From contig CATYDM010000001.1 in NCBI GenBank assembly GCA_958405195.1, positions 107,082 through 171,081 on the forward strand: 64,000 nucleotides of DNA. Reading direction: 5' to 3'. Positions 63,977-64,000 of this stretch are shown here, piece by piece. This DNA comes from an uncultured Collinsella sp. GTDB lineage: Bacteria > Actinomycetota > Coriobacteriia > Coriobacteriales > Coriobacteriaceae. Below the pieces are notes generated by a model. The model did not search any database. It was given only the letters and a program-made list of their open reading frames with translations, and was not told where the DNA came from. A program made the translations under genes and the position numbers. The first letter of the stretch is position 1, and each line of letters begins with the position of its first letter.

Positions 63977-64000
63977 GCTCTTAGGGTATAACCCACGGGC

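Overview
The window is GC-rich bacterial chromosome with dense genes and Shine-Dalgarno-led starts, carrying anaerobic gut-type metabolism: pyruvate formate-lyase, sucrose PTS, tagatose-6-phosphate and Leloir galactose pathways, and a flavo-diiron protein. Protein character and repeat content fit a gut Coriobacteriia member, most likely Collinsella; this is inference from recall, not a database match. No rRNA, tRNA, CRISPR array, integrase or intact transposase was seen.

Layout. 1-1.3 kb: end of a 2-hydroxyacid dehydrogenase, then a RelB-like/PIN toxin-antitoxin pair. 1.5-5.4 kb: M18 aminopeptidase, membrane-anchored Ntn hydrolase, phosphofructokinase. 5.3-8.4 kb: a repeat-rich stretch around one small unknown gene and a membrane-bound XRE regulator. 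8.4-14 kb: response regulator, sensor kinase, ABC ATPase and large FtsX permease in one operon. 14.2-20.6 kb: ogt, then the aspartate/threonine genes asd, lysC, thrC, thrB. 20.9-22.3 kb: a putative DUF3990-type toxin with a DNA-binding partner behind a double operator. 22.3-27 kb: ysxC, mtnN, a serine hydrolase, pflA, degV. 27.3-32.9 kb: a sucrose/fructoside operon (GH32, PTS EIIBC, divergent GH32-like protein, LacI regulator with operators). 33.3-35.7 kb: a pyruvate formate-lyase split into a core and a separate 83-residue glycyl-radical subunit. 36.3-40.9 kb: MarR regulator and a heterodimeric ABC exporter. 41.5 kb: DAHP synthase. 43.3-47.4 kb: an accessory module of a secreted Cys-containing peptide, a fused ABC-2 transporter and a membrane regulator with two LuxR-type HTH domains, bracketed by ~130-bp direct repeats. 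47.9-50.9 kb: a BceAB-like transporter. 51-52 kb: a NUDIX-Vsr fusion. 52.7-64 kb: class II aldolase with DeoR regulator, flavo-diiron protein, GalR-like regulator with galKT, and lacC-mutarotase-lacB-lacA.

The genes form coherent units. LacA/LacB, LacC and the class II aldolase can carry galactose-6-phosphate to triose phosphates, while GalK/GalT handle free galactose. Sucrose enters by PTS and is cleaved by GH32. Pyruvate is then split by the two-piece PFL activated by PflA.

The most unusual feature is the intergenic DNA. Several families of long nested hairpins sit just 3' of genes. Six copies of one family always have the same orientation relative to the upstream gene, and two copies of another show compensatory changes in three helices. 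These look like structured 3'-UTR or terminator RNAs. Short palindromic repeats, a MITE-like element and a duplicated ~380-bp hairpin element add to this.
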